NCBI RefSeq assembly: GCF_004564355.1
Contig: NZ_CP038266.1
Coordinates: 558,001-622,000, forward strand
Length of the DNA stretch: 64,000 nt
Direction: 5' to 3'
DNA from: Microbacterium wangchenii
Lineage (GTDB): Bacteria > Actinomycetota > Actinomycetes > Actinomycetales > Microbacteriaceae
Under the pieces are notes generated by a model. It ran no database searches and was not told the origin of the DNA. It saw nothing but the letters and a program-made list of their open reading frames with translations. Position numbers and translations under genes: made by a program. Shown piece by piece: positions 46,860 to 54,226 of this stretch. Position 1 is the first letter of the stretch. Every line of letters starts with the position of its first letter.

Positions 46860-46922
46860 TTGCTAGTTTGCCTAGTAACGTGCTGAGTAATAAATCAATC
46901 GTCTGACATTCAATCGTCTGAC
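46860..46922. promoter_or_regulatory. Candidate operator region between marR and DUF7882-like copy 2
   Basis: TTGCTAG (46860-46866) and CTAGTAA (46872-46878) form a near-perfect palindrome with a 5-nt spacer, the size expected for a MarR dimer site. TCAATCGTCTGAC occurs twice, exactly, at 46895-46907 and 46910-46922. The stretch 46840-46920 is much more AT-rich than the surroundings, as a promoter would be. Confidence 0.55.
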
Positions 46923-46946
46923 CGGCAGAGGGGACCGCACCGCATC

Positions 46947-47309
46947 ATGGGACAACTGTTCTACGGCAACGCAACCCAGCCCATCGAGATGCCAGACCGG
47001 CTGCTCGCCCACGTCAAGGTGGTCACCGCGACCAAGCTCCGCCGCGGCGAGAGCTTCACGCTCTCCTGGCGGCACCCCGAGGACATCCCCGGTGGGCGCT
47101 CGACCATCTGGCTGCACCCGTCGATCCCCCTGCGATTCGTCTTCTCCAGCGCCGAGCCCGAGATGCTCAACCCTGCTTTCCTGAAAGACCTGGCCAACGC
47201 CGCCAACTCCTCCGGCGGCCTCTCCGTCGACCTCAACATGCCGGTGCCGGTGAACGACGAGGTTTCGACGCCGCCGGCCCGCGTCCCCGTCGGGGCGCGG
47301 GCCGCCTGA
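46947..47309 (+). CDS. DUF7882-like small protein, copy 2
   Basis: A 120-residue paralogue of the protein at 45957-46280: MGQLFYGNATQPIEMPDRLLAHVKVVTATKLRRGESFTLSW, then STIWLHPSIPLRFVFSSAEPEMLNPAFLKDLA. The shared core (AHVKVV/AHLRVI, KLRRGE, HPSIP, LN.....DL) spans about 95 residues; copy 2 adds a Pro/Val tail. No catalytic motif or membrane segment is seen. It is divergent from the MarR gene and probably its target. Confidence 0.75.
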   Translation: MGQLFYGNATQPIEMPDRLLAHVKVVTATKLRRGESFTLSWRHPEDIPGGRSTIWLHPSIPLRFVFSSAEPEMLNPAFLKDLANAANSSGGLSVDLNMPVPVNDEVSTPPARVPVGARAA

Positions 47310-47436
47310 CGCGGCCCCGGTGGGGACGGGACGGGCTTCTTGGGGGAGCCCGAGACGTCGCTGTCAAGCCCATCGATCGGGGGCGATGGTCGAGGGATGG
47401 TGGGGTACGCGAAGAAGCAGAAATACGGAGCATCCC

Positions 47437-47589
47437 ATGTACTCCTCGCAAGAGCCGTGGCGGCGGCCCGTGGAGATTCCGCACCGCCCCCCACTGCAGT
47501 ACAGCACCGCACGCCAGCGGGAGTGGGTCACCGCGACCGACGACGACGAGCCGCCGCCCGCGAATCCCGGGCATTCCCGTGTGATGTGA
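47437..47589 (+). CDS. Possible 50-residue protein upstream of the SGNH lipoprotein
   Basis: MYSSQEPWRRPVEIPHRPP then a stretch rich in Gln, Trp and Asp (REWVTATDDDEPPP). ATG 47437 follows ACGGAGCATCCC, a fair Shine-Dalgarno. It ends GTGATGTGA, overlapping a possible GTG start of the next gene, so it may be a coupled leader peptide. No motif or homology is visible; it may be spurious. Confidence 0.35.
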   Translation: MYSSQEPWRRPVEIPHRPPLQYSTARQREWVTATDDDEPPPANPGHSRVM

Positions 47590-47711
47590 GCGGTGCGGTG
47601 GACGTCGGCCGGTCGGGGCAGTCGGCCGACGGCCACGCATCGCGCCCGTCGCTGCGAAGCGACTCGGCGATCATCCTGCCCCGCCGCCCGCGCAGCCGCG
47701 AGAGGCCGCGG

Positions 47712-48380
47712 GTGAGGATCCTCTCATCTGCGCTGGGCATAGCGGTGGCTCTGGCCCTCGTCGCGCTCGCCCCGGCGTGCGCTCCTGCGGCGGGGACCTC
47801 CGCGCCTCCGTCCCCCCGCGCCGCCGCACCGCCGCCCGCCGCGGAAGGCGCCGTGCGCATGGCCGTGGTGGGGGACTCGATCAGCGAGGGCGATAGTGCG
47901 GACTTCGCCGGAGGCGACTTCGGCGAGCTGTCGTGGCTGCCGTGGGCGCTGGATGAGCGGGTGGTCTTCGCCGGGGGATGGGCGGTGTCGGGCGCCCTCA
48001 CCGAGGCGATGGCGGAGAACGTGCGGCCCTACGACGCCGACGTGCTCGTGATCCTCGGCGGGACGAACGACGTGGCCCTGGGCGTCGACCTGCGTGACAC
48101 CGAGCGCCACCTCGTCCGGATCGCCGAGACCGCCGGCGTGGATCGGGTCGTGCTCGTCGGTGTGCCGCCCATCGATTTCGCCGCCGACGCGGTCGATTCC
48201 TACAACGAGGACCTGCGGCAACTCGCCGCCGAGCGCGGGTGGGAGTTCGCCGACGCCGCCGCGGCGCTGCGTACTTCCGACGACACGTACCGCGAAGGCC
48301 TGACGTGGGATGGCGTCCATCCCACCGTCGATGGCGCACGACTGCTGGGCGAGGCCATCCGGGCCCACGTCCTGGAATGA
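47712..48380 (+). CDS. SGNH/GDSL-type lipoprotein hydrolase
   Basis: A 222-residue exported esterase-like protein. From GTG 47712, MRILSSALGIAVALALVALAPAC is a clean lipoprotein signal with acylated cysteine near residue 23. SGNH blocks follow: VVGDSISEG (Ser), then ILGGTNDVALG (Asn) and WDGVHPTVDG (Asp-x-x-His). It may deacylate a cell-envelope glycan or lipid. A longer version from GTG 47586, overlapping the preceding small gene, is possible, but its 42 added residues are Arg/Ser-rich and would bury the signal peptide. The DoxX-like gene begins 17 bp later. Confidence 0.82.
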   Translation: MRILSSALGIAVALALVALAPACAPAAGTSAPPSPRAAAPPPAAEGAVRMAVVGDSISEGDSADFAGGDFGELSWLPWALDERVVFAGGWAVSGALTEAMAENVRPYDADVLVILGGTNDVALGVDLRDTERHLVRIAETAGVDRVVLVGVPPIDFAADAVDSYNEDLRQLAAERGWEFADAAAALRTSDDTYREGLTWDGVHPTVDGARLLGEAIRAHVLE

Positions 48381-48397
48381 ACCACAGAGGAGATCGC

Positions 48398-48775
48398 ATG
48401 CGCACATTCGCCCGCTGGATGCTGGGGGGCGCGATGCTGTTCGCGGGCCTGAGCCATCTGTTCTGGGCCCGGCGCGACTTCCAGGCACAGGTGCCCGACT
48501 GGGCCGCGGAGGTCGTGCCGCTGGACAAGGACGACGTCGTGCTGGCCTCGGGGGTCGTCGAGATGGCATTCGGGGCGGCCCTGATCGCCCTGCCGCGCGA
48601 GCGCCGCACGATCGGCGCCGCCCTCGCCGCCTTCTTCCTCGCCGTCTTCCCCGGCAACATCGAGCAGTGGCGCAAGCGCCGGTCGGCGTTCGGGCTCGAC
48701 ACCGACCGGAAGCGCTTCATCCGCCTGTTCTTCCAGCCCGCGCTCGTCGCGTGGGCATGGTGGTCGACGCGCTAG
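48398..48775 (+). CDS. DoxX-like small membrane protein
   Basis: A 125-residue protein with three to four membrane helices (MLGGAMLFAGLSHLFW, VVLASGVVEMAFGAALIAL, IGAALAAFFLAVFPG, LFFQPALVAWAWW). The GNIEQW segment and small size fit the DoxX/DoxD-like superfamily. Function unknown, perhaps membrane redox related. ATG 48398 follows GAGGAG. It is 17 bp after the SGNH gene and overlaps the convergent GH114-like gene by 4 bp. Confidence 0.78.
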   Translation: MRTFARWMLGGAMLFAGLSHLFWARRDFQAQVPDWAAEVVPLDKDDVVLASGVVEMAFGAALIALPRERRTIGAALAAFFLAVFPGNIEQWRKRRSAFGLDTDRKRFIRLFFQPALVAWAWWSTR

Positions 48776-49575
48776 CAGCTTTCGAAGAAGTAGCCCGCGT
48801 CGGAGGGAGACACCAGCCCCCGATCGCGCAGCACGACCGACTGGGGCACCGCGGGGTCGGCGCACACCTCATCGAAGCGACGGGGAAGCGCATCGGTGTA
48901 CTCGATGTCGAGCACGTGCGGCCCGTAGACGGCTTCGTACGCGTCGCACTCCTGGAAGGCCGCGCACTCCTCCGTGATGGCGAAATCGAAGCCGGCATCG
49001 TGGGAGAACCGTTCGGCGTGTTCGGCGGCGTTCTTCTGCGCCGCCGCCAGCCCCGCCCGGTGGGCGGCGGCGACCAGCTCAGCGGCCAGTGCGACGTTGT
49101 CGTCGACGGTGAGGGCGCCGCCGGAGCGGGCGAACGTGTCGAGATTGTCGAACTCGACCGCGTCGAACCCGGCGTCGGCGCACTCCTGGATCCACGGTGT
49201 CACGACGGCCGCGATCTCCGCTCTGCGTTCCGGCGTCGAGACATCCAGCAGGATCTCATCCGGCCACTGCGGGTCGACGACGGGTGCGTCCTCGCGCCGG
49301 AGCAGCGCGTCGACCGGCCACTCGTCCGCCTCTCCCGGTTGCGTCTGGAAGCCGTTGACGTAGCAGATCGAGTATCCGCCCTCCAGCGGGGCCGCCGACC
49401 GGTCGCGCACGACCACCTCCACGCCGCCGGGCGGCGGGTACGCCCCGCCGAGCTGGTAGTCGAACGCGGCGCCCGCGGGGGGAGGAGCCGGCGCGGGGGA
49501 GCCGGGCGCGCTGCATCCGGCGACGAGCAGGGCGACGGCCGGCACGGCCGCCGCCCGCCAGAACGACGCTCTCAT
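48772..49575 (-). CDS. GH114-like (endo-alpha-1,4-polygalactosaminidase type) lipoprotein
   Basis: A 267-residue lipoprotein: MRASFWRAAAVPAVALLVAGC is the signal and lipobox. The mature part is a TIM-barrel glycosidase of the GH114/TM1410 type: FDYQLGGAYPP, YSICYVNGFQTQPGEADEW, ILLDVS, DAGFDAVEFDNLDTF and the late EECAAFQECDAY. These enzymes cut galactosaminogalactan-like polymers. The acidic residues in FDAVEFDNLD are the probable catalytic area. ATG 49575 is 7 bp after the terC stop on the same strand, so it may share the terC transcript. Confidence 0.8.
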   Translation of the reverse strand: MRASFWRAAAVPAVALLVAGCSAPGSPAPAPPPAGAAFDYQLGGAYPPPGGVEVVVRDRSAAPLEGGYSICYVNGFQTQPGEADEWPVDALLRREDAPVVDPQWPDEILLDVSTPERRAEIAAVVTPWIQECADAGFDAVEFDNLDTFARSGGALTVDDNVALAAELVAAAHRAGLAAAQKNAAEHAERFSHDAGFDFAITEECAAFQECDAYEAVYGPHVLDIEYTDALPRRFDEVCADPAVPQSVVLRDRGLVSPSDAGYFFESC

Positions 49576-49582
49576 CGACCCA

Positions 49583-50566
49583 TCATGGCTGGGCGTCCTC
49601 GCGGCGGAGGGTGCGCGTGCGCAGGAGGCTCGCGACCGTCGCCACCAGGATCGTCGCGCCGATGAACAGCAGCGAGAACCAGATGGGGATCTCCGGCGCC
49701 CACTCCACGCCCCGGCCGCCGTTGATGAAGGGCAGCTCGTTGACGTGCAGGGCGTGGAGCACGAGCTTGACGCCGATGAAGCCCAGGATGACCGCGAGCC
49801 CCTGGGAGAGGTAGATGAGGCGCTCCAGCAGGCCGCCGATGAGGAAGTACAGCTGGCGCAGCCCCATGAGCGCGAACGCGTTGGCGGTGAAGACGATGTA
49901 GGCCTGCTCGGTGAGGCCGTAGATGGCGGGGATGGAGTCGACGGCGAAGATGAGGTCGACGAACCCGATCGTGATGATGGTCAGCAGCATCGGGGTGACG
50001 AAGCGCCGTCCGTCTCTGACGACCGTCAGCCGGTCGTGGTCGTACTCGTCGGTGACGGCGAGGTGGCGCCGGACGAAGCGCATGATCCGCCCGTCGGCCG
50101 GGTTCCCGTCGCCGTGCGCGAACGCCTGCCGGTAGGCCAGGAACAGCAGCAGTGCGCCGAAGACGTAGAAGATCCACGACAGGTTCTCGATGAGCGCCGC
50201 GCCGATGGCGATGAAGCCACCGCGGAGGATGAGGGCGATGACGATGCCGATCATCAGCACCTTCTGCTGGTAGATCCGCGGTACCGCGAAGCCGGTCATG
50301 ACGATGAGGAACACGAAGAGGTTGTCGATCGACAGCGCCTTCTCGGTGAGGTAGCCGGCGTAGTACTCGCCGCCGAAGTCCCACCCCCACACCAGGCCGA
50401 TGACGAGGCCGAAGAGGAGGGCGAGGCCGATGTAGAACGCCGACCAGCGCGCCGATTCCCCGATGCTCGGCTCATGCGCCTTGCGGACGTGCGCGAAGAA
50501 CTCGTAGACGAAGAACGCGACCGTGACGGCCAGGGTGATGCCCCAGACCAGGGGGGTGACATGCAT
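49583..50566 (-). CDS. TerC-family membrane protein (probable manganese exporter)
   Basis: A 327-residue integral membrane protein with about nine helices. Family motifs: EKALSIDNLFVFLIVMTGF, LRGGFIAIGAALIENLSWIFYVFGALLLFLAYR and DLIFAVDSIPAIYGLTEQAYIVFTANAFALMGLRQLYFL, each with the buried acidic residues of TerC/Alx proteins. ATG 50566 (MHVTPLVWG) is preceded by GGAG with 5-nt spacing. An upstream in-frame start at 50614 would lie inside the riboswitch described at 50590-50697 and is rejected. Mn-responsive control is therefore likely, and the protein probably exports Mn2+ or metallates exported proteins. Confidence 0.9.
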   Translation of the reverse strand: MHVTPLVWGITLAVTVAFFVYEFFAHVRKAHEPSIGESARWSAFYIGLALLFGLVIGLVWGWDFGGEYYAGYLTEKALSIDNLFVFLIVMTGFAVPRIYQQKVLMIGIVIALILRGGFIAIGAALIENLSWIFYVFGALLLFLAYRQAFAHGDGNPADGRIMRFVRRHLAVTDEYDHDRLTVVRDGRRFVTPMLLTIITIGFVDLIFAVDSIPAIYGLTEQAYIVFTANAFALMGLRQLYFLIGGLLERLIYLSQGLAVILGFIGVKLVLHALHVNELPFINGGRGVEWAPEIPIWFSLLFIGATILVATVASLLRTRTLRREDAQP

Positions 50567-50589
50567 GGGGTCTCCAGAGAGGTAGGCGT

Positions 50590-50697
50590 TGCCGAACGCC
50601 AAGGTCTCCTCCATCCCGGTGGAACCGGGCCGGCGGGCCGGGACGCTGCCTCGAGTCCGTATTGACGGGTCCGCCGCTGGTGGGAGTACTCCCCTTG
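50590..50697 (-). promoter_or_regulatory. yybP-ykoY-type manganese riboswitch upstream of terC
   Basis: On the minus strand the leader begins AAGGGGAGTACTCCC (50696-50682) and ends GGAGACCTTGGC (about 50611-50600), the two conserved edges of the yybP-ykoY (RF00080) fold, with AAGG pairing to CCTT as the base of P1. Between them are a GC-rich hairpin and a CGGACTCGAGGC stretch. Its placement just before a TerC gene is the classic context. Recognition is by motif memory, not by a covariance search. Confidence 0.75.
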
Positions 50698-50796
50698 CTG
50701 TCCGTCGAGAGTACCCGACGCTGCGGCACGCTAGGGCCGCGACGCCTGCCACGCAACCCCGGGAAGCCGTGAGGTGCGGCGCCTAGCATGGCGCCT

Positions 50797-51987
50797 ATGT
50801 CGGATTCCCGGGTCGTCGTGATCGGCGGCGGCAACGCCGGACTCTCGGTGGCGGGGCGGCTGAAGCGCTCCGGCATCCGTGAGGTCGTGGTCATCGAACC
50901 GCGGGAGATGCACGTGTTCGCGCCGCTGCAGTCGCACATCGCCGGCGGTGCCGCGCTCGCCGAGGACGCGGTGCGGCCGCAAGGGCAGGTGACACCGCGC
51001 GGCGTGCAGTGGATCCGGGATGCCGCGGTGGACATCCGGCCCGAGGCGCGCGAGGTCGTCCTGGCCTCAGGGGCGACGGTCACCTACGACCAGCTCGTGG
51101 TGTGCCCCGGCATCCAGATGAACTGGACCGCCGTGGGGGGCCTGGCCGAGGCCATGCGGACGCCGGCCGGCGTGTCGAACTACGACCTCGCGCTCGCCGC
51201 GAAGGCCTCGCCGCTGCTGCGGGATCTGCGTGGGGGCACCGTCGTGTTCGTGCAGGCCGCGGACACCACCACGTGCCCCGGCGCCGCGCAGAAGCCGATG
51301 TATCTGGCGTGCGCGTGGTGGCGCGCGGTCGGCGTGCTCGACCGCATCCGCGTCGTCCTGGTCACACCGGAGGCGACCCCGCACGGGATCCCCGCCATCG
51401 ACGCCGAGCTGCAGCGCAAGATCGACGAGTACGGCATCGAGGTGCACTACGGCATGCACCTGCTGTCGGTGAACCCGTCGGCGCGCATGGTCACGATCGG
51501 GCGGGGCGATGTCACCGAGACCCTCTCCTACGACGTGCTGCACGCCGCGCCGCCGCAGAGCGCTCCCGACTGGCTCGCCGCCACCTCCCTGGCCCGCCCG
51601 GCGGCGGAGGGCGGCTGGCTGCGGGTGAATCCCGAGACGCTGCAGCACCGGGATCATCCCGACGTGTGGGGCCTGGGCGATGCTGCCGACACCACCTCGT
51701 ACCGCTCCGGCGGCGCGCTGCGGCGTCAGGCCAAGGTGCTCGTGCGAAACCTCCTCGCCGTCTCGCGCGGACAGGAGCCGCGAGCGCGCTTCGACGGCTA
51801 CTCGGTCTGCCCCTACACGGTCAGCCGGCGCACGGTCGTGTTCGCGGAGTTCGACCGCAGCGGCCGGCTCGCCCCCAGCGTCCCGTTCTGGCGGACGCTG
51901 TTCCGCGAGCGGCGCCTGTCGTGGATCGCCGACCGTCGCGTGCTCCCGTGGGTGTACTGGCACATGATCCTCAAAGGACGCGCCTGA
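50797..51987 (+). CDS. Sulfide:quinone oxidoreductase-like flavoprotein
   Basis: A 396-residue FAD/NAD(P) disulfide-reductase-fold protein. VVVIGGGNAGLSVAGRL is the FAD-binding Rossmann motif, TTTCPGAAQKPMYLACAWWR is the SQR segment with an active-site Cys and Y/W, and WGLGDAADTTSYRSGGALRRQAKVL is the second FAD motif. SQR proteins oxidise sulfide to polysulfide and reduce quinone. The end (FWRTLFRERRLSWIADRRVLPWVYWHMILKG) is amphipathic, suiting membrane contact. ATG 50797 lies nine nt after TAGCAT (50782-50787), so it is favoured over ATG 50788, and the mRNA may be leaderless. Divergent from terC. Confidence 0.8.
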   Translation: MSDSRVVVIGGGNAGLSVAGRLKRSGIREVVVIEPREMHVFAPLQSHIAGGAALAEDAVRPQGQVTPRGVQWIRDAAVDIRPEAREVVLASGATVTYDQLVVCPGIQMNWTAVGGLAEAMRTPAGVSNYDLALAAKASPLLRDLRGGTVVFVQAADTTTCPGAAQKPMYLACAWWRAVGVLDRIRVVLVTPEATPHGIPAIDAELQRKIDEYGIEVHYGMHLLSVNPSARMVTIGRGDVTETLSYDVLHAAPPQSAPDWLAATSLARPAAEGGWLRVNPETLQHRDHPDVWGLGDAADTTSYRSGGALRRQAKVLVRNLLAVSRGQEPRARFDGYSVCPYTVSRRTVVFAEFDRSGRLAPSVPFWRTLFRERRLSWIADRRVLPWVYWHMILKGRA

Positions 51988-52005
51988 TCTAGTACCTTCT
52001 GAGCT

Positions 52006-52152
52006 ATGCCAAGCCGCAGGGGAAAATCTCGCTCCCGGGTTCCCGTCCGTTCGCCGTACCGTCAGCCGGTGTGGCTCATCGTCGGGGTCTCGATCATCGC
52101 GCTCGGCACGATCGTGCTCGTGATCGCCGCCTTCCTCACCTTCGGGCGCTGA
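52006..52152 (+). CDS. 48-residue single-pass membrane protein
   Basis: MPSRRGKSRSRVPVRSPYRQ is a strongly basic N-terminus; PVWLIVGVSIIALGTIVLVI then AAFLTFGR forms one clean membrane helix. This basic-plus-one-helix plan is common in small actinobacterial membrane proteins. It starts 19 bp after the SQR-like gene on the same strand, so co-expression is likely. Function unknown. Confidence 0.6.
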   Translation: MPSRRGKSRSRVPVRSPYRQPVWLIVGVSIIALGTIVLVIAAFLTFGR

Positions 52153-52169
52153 CGGTCACAGCGCATTGA

Positions 52170-53153
52170 TCACAACGCGCGCAGCTTCTCCAGGAGCGGC
52201 TCGGCGACCTCGCTGACGAAGCGGTCCTGCTGCTCGTCGCCGACCTGCACGATCGCGATGTCGGTGAAGCCGGCGTCCACGTACGGCCGCACGCTCTCGG
52301 CGAGCTCGTCGAGGTCGGGACCGCTCGCGATCGACTCGGCGACGTCTTCGGGACGCACGAACTGGGATGCGGCGGAGAAGCCCGCCGGCGTCGGCAGATC
52401 GGCGTTGACGGCCCAGCCGCCCCCGAACCAGCGGAACTGGTCGTGTGCGCGGGCGATCGCGGTGTCGCGGTCGGGGTCCCAGCTGATCGGGATCTGGCCG
52501 ATCTTGCGCGACTCACCCGACTCCGACCCGCCCAGCGGCGACACCGAGTTCCACTTCTCGACCAGTTCGGCGTCGGGCTCCACGGCGATCATGTGCTCGG
52601 CGAGGTCGGTGAATCTGTCGATGGACTTGTCGCCGGAGACCGCCACGCCGATCGGCACGCCGCCCTCGGGGCAGTCCCAGATGCGCGCCGAGTCGACGCG
52701 GAAGTAGTCCCCCTCGTAGGTGACGAGGTCGCCGCTGTGCAGCTCGCGGATGATCTCGAGGGCTTCGACGAGCATGTCCTGGCGCACCGAGACGGCGGGC
52801 CATCCCTCGCCCACGACGTGCTCGTTGAGGTTCTCGCCCGAGCCCACGCCGAGGATGAAGCGGCCTTCGGACAGCAGCTGCAGCGTCGCCGCCTTCTGCG
52901 CGACGACGGCGGGGTGGTACCGCATCGTGGGGCACGTCACGTAGGTCATCAGCCCGACGTCGGTGGTCGCGTAGGCGACGGCGCCCAAGACGCTCCACGC
53001 GTAGGGCGCGTGACCCTGCGACATCAGCCACGGTGAGTAGTGGTCGCTGGAGACGAGAAAGTCGAACCCGGCCGCCTCGGCCTTGACGGCGTAGTCGACC
53101 AGGTCCCGCGGTCCGCTCTGCTCGGTCATGAGGGTGTATCCGAAACGTGTCAT
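52170..53153 (-). CDS. LLM-class F420-dependent oxidoreductase (glucose-6-phosphate dehydrogenase-like)
   Basis: A 327-residue TIM-barrel enzyme of the luciferase-like monooxygenase superfamily, G6PDH/TIGR03557 type. It has FGYTLMTEQSGPRDLVDYAVKAEAAGFDFLVSSDHYSPW, TCPTMRYHPAVVAQKAATLQLLSEGRFILGVGSGENLNEH and the C-terminal VDAGFTDIAIVQVGDEQQDRF. The cofactor is probably F420, made in many actinobacteria; the substrate is not clear. ATG 53153 is well placed. It is transcribed toward the SQR-like unit. Confidence 0.82.
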   Translation of the reverse strand: MTRFGYTLMTEQSGPRDLVDYAVKAEAAGFDFLVSSDHYSPWLMSQGHAPYAWSVLGAVAYATTDVGLMTYVTCPTMRYHPAVVAQKAATLQLLSEGRFILGVGSGENLNEHVVGEGWPAVSVRQDMLVEALEIIRELHSGDLVTYEGDYFRVDSARIWDCPEGGVPIGVAVSGDKSIDRFTDLAEHMIAVEPDAELVEKWNSVSPLGGSESGESRKIGQIPISWDPDRDTAIARAHDQFRWFGGGWAVNADLPTPAGFSAASQFVRPEDVAESIASGPDLDELAESVRPYVDAGFTDIAIVQVGDEQQDRFVSEVAEPLLEKLRAL

Positions 53154-53224
53154 GGCTGCACGATACGGATCCGCCGTCGGCAGGAATGGGGGCTTGACGG
53201 GCGGCCGTGGTCCAGACTGATCGG

Positions 53225-54223
53225 ATGCCCATCATCGACAACGGCGTGTACGTCGCCGGCCGCCGCATCCAGAACCCGGCGAGCCTGGAGCAGACCTTCG
53301 AGTACATGCGCGAGAACCACGGGATGGCGTGGATCGGGCTCGCCCGGCCCAGCCGCGAGGAGCTCGAGCAGGTCGCGGCGGAGTTCTCGCTGCATCCCCT
53401 CGCCGTCGAAGACGCCCTGTCGGGCCATCAGCGCGCGAAGCTGGAGCGCTACGGCGACATCCTCTTCGCCGTCCTCCGCCCCGCCCACTACGACGACGCG
53501 ACCGAGTCGGTGCAGTTCGGCGAGCTGCACGTGTTCGTGGGTCCGGATTTCGTCGTCACCGTGCGCCACGCCGACGTGCCCGACCTCGCGCGCGTGCGCA
53601 AGCGCATGGAGGCTCAGCCCGATCTCCTCGCCACCGGCCCCGAGGCGGTGCTGTACGCGATCATGGACGAGGTCGTCGACGAGTACGCCCCCGTCGCCGC
53701 GGGCCTGCAGAACGATGTCGACGAGATCGAGGACCAGCTGTTCTCCGAAAGCGGTGCGGGGCTGTCGCGCCGCATCTACGACCTCTCGCGCGAGGTCATC
53801 CTGTTCCAGCGCGCCACCGAGCCGCTGCGCGGGATGCTGGATTCCCTCCTGCGCGGAGCGGACAAGTACGGCGTCGACATCGAACTGCAACGGTCGCTGC
53901 GCGACGTGCTGGACCACGCCCTCCGCATCACCGACAAGCTCACCTCCCTCCGTGCGATCCTGGAGAACGCGCTGACGGTCAACGCGACCCTGGAGACGCA
54001 GCGGCAGACCGAGACCGCGCTCGCCCAGAACGAGCAGGTCAAGCGCATCTCGGCGTGGGCCGCGATCCTGTTCGGCCCGACGCTGGTGGGCACGATCTAC
54101 GGCATGAACTTCACCTACATGCCCGAGCTCGACTGGATGTGGGGCTACCCGGCCGCCCTTGCGCTGATGGCGGGGACGTCGGTCGCGCTGTGGGCGGTCT
54201 TCCGCCGCAAGCAGTGGCTCTGA
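53225..54223 (+). CDS. corA: CorA-family magnesium/divalent cation transporter
   Basis: A 332-residue membrane transporter. A long cytoplasmic N-terminal domain (about 1-270) is rich in acidic helices, and two C-terminal membrane helices follow. The selectivity motif YGMNF is at about 294-298 (TIYGMNFTYMPE), and the end is KQWL. It forms pentameric Mg2+ (or Co/Ni/Zn) channels. ATG 53225 was preferred to GTG 53207 because it starts the conserved MPIIDNGVYV. CAGACT lies six nt upstream of the ATG, again consistent with a leaderless start. Confidence 0.9.
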   Translation: MPIIDNGVYVAGRRIQNPASLEQTFEYMRENHGMAWIGLARPSREELEQVAAEFSLHPLAVEDALSGHQRAKLERYGDILFAVLRPAHYDDATESVQFGELHVFVGPDFVVTVRHADVPDLARVRKRMEAQPDLLATGPEAVLYAIMDEVVDEYAPVAAGLQNDVDEIEDQLFSESGAGLSRRIYDLSREVILFQRATEPLRGMLDSLLRGADKYGVDIELQRSLRDVLDHALRITDKLTSLRAILENALTVNATLETQRQTETALAQNEQVKRISAWAAILFGPTLVGTIYGMNFTYMPELDWMWGYPAALALMAGTSVALWAVFRRKQWL

Positions 54224-54226
54224 CCC

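Noticed and set aside
50567..50752. N-terminal extension of TerC to 50614 or 50752
   Set aside because: It runs through the riboswitch-like leader, while ATG 50566 has GGAG at correct spacing.
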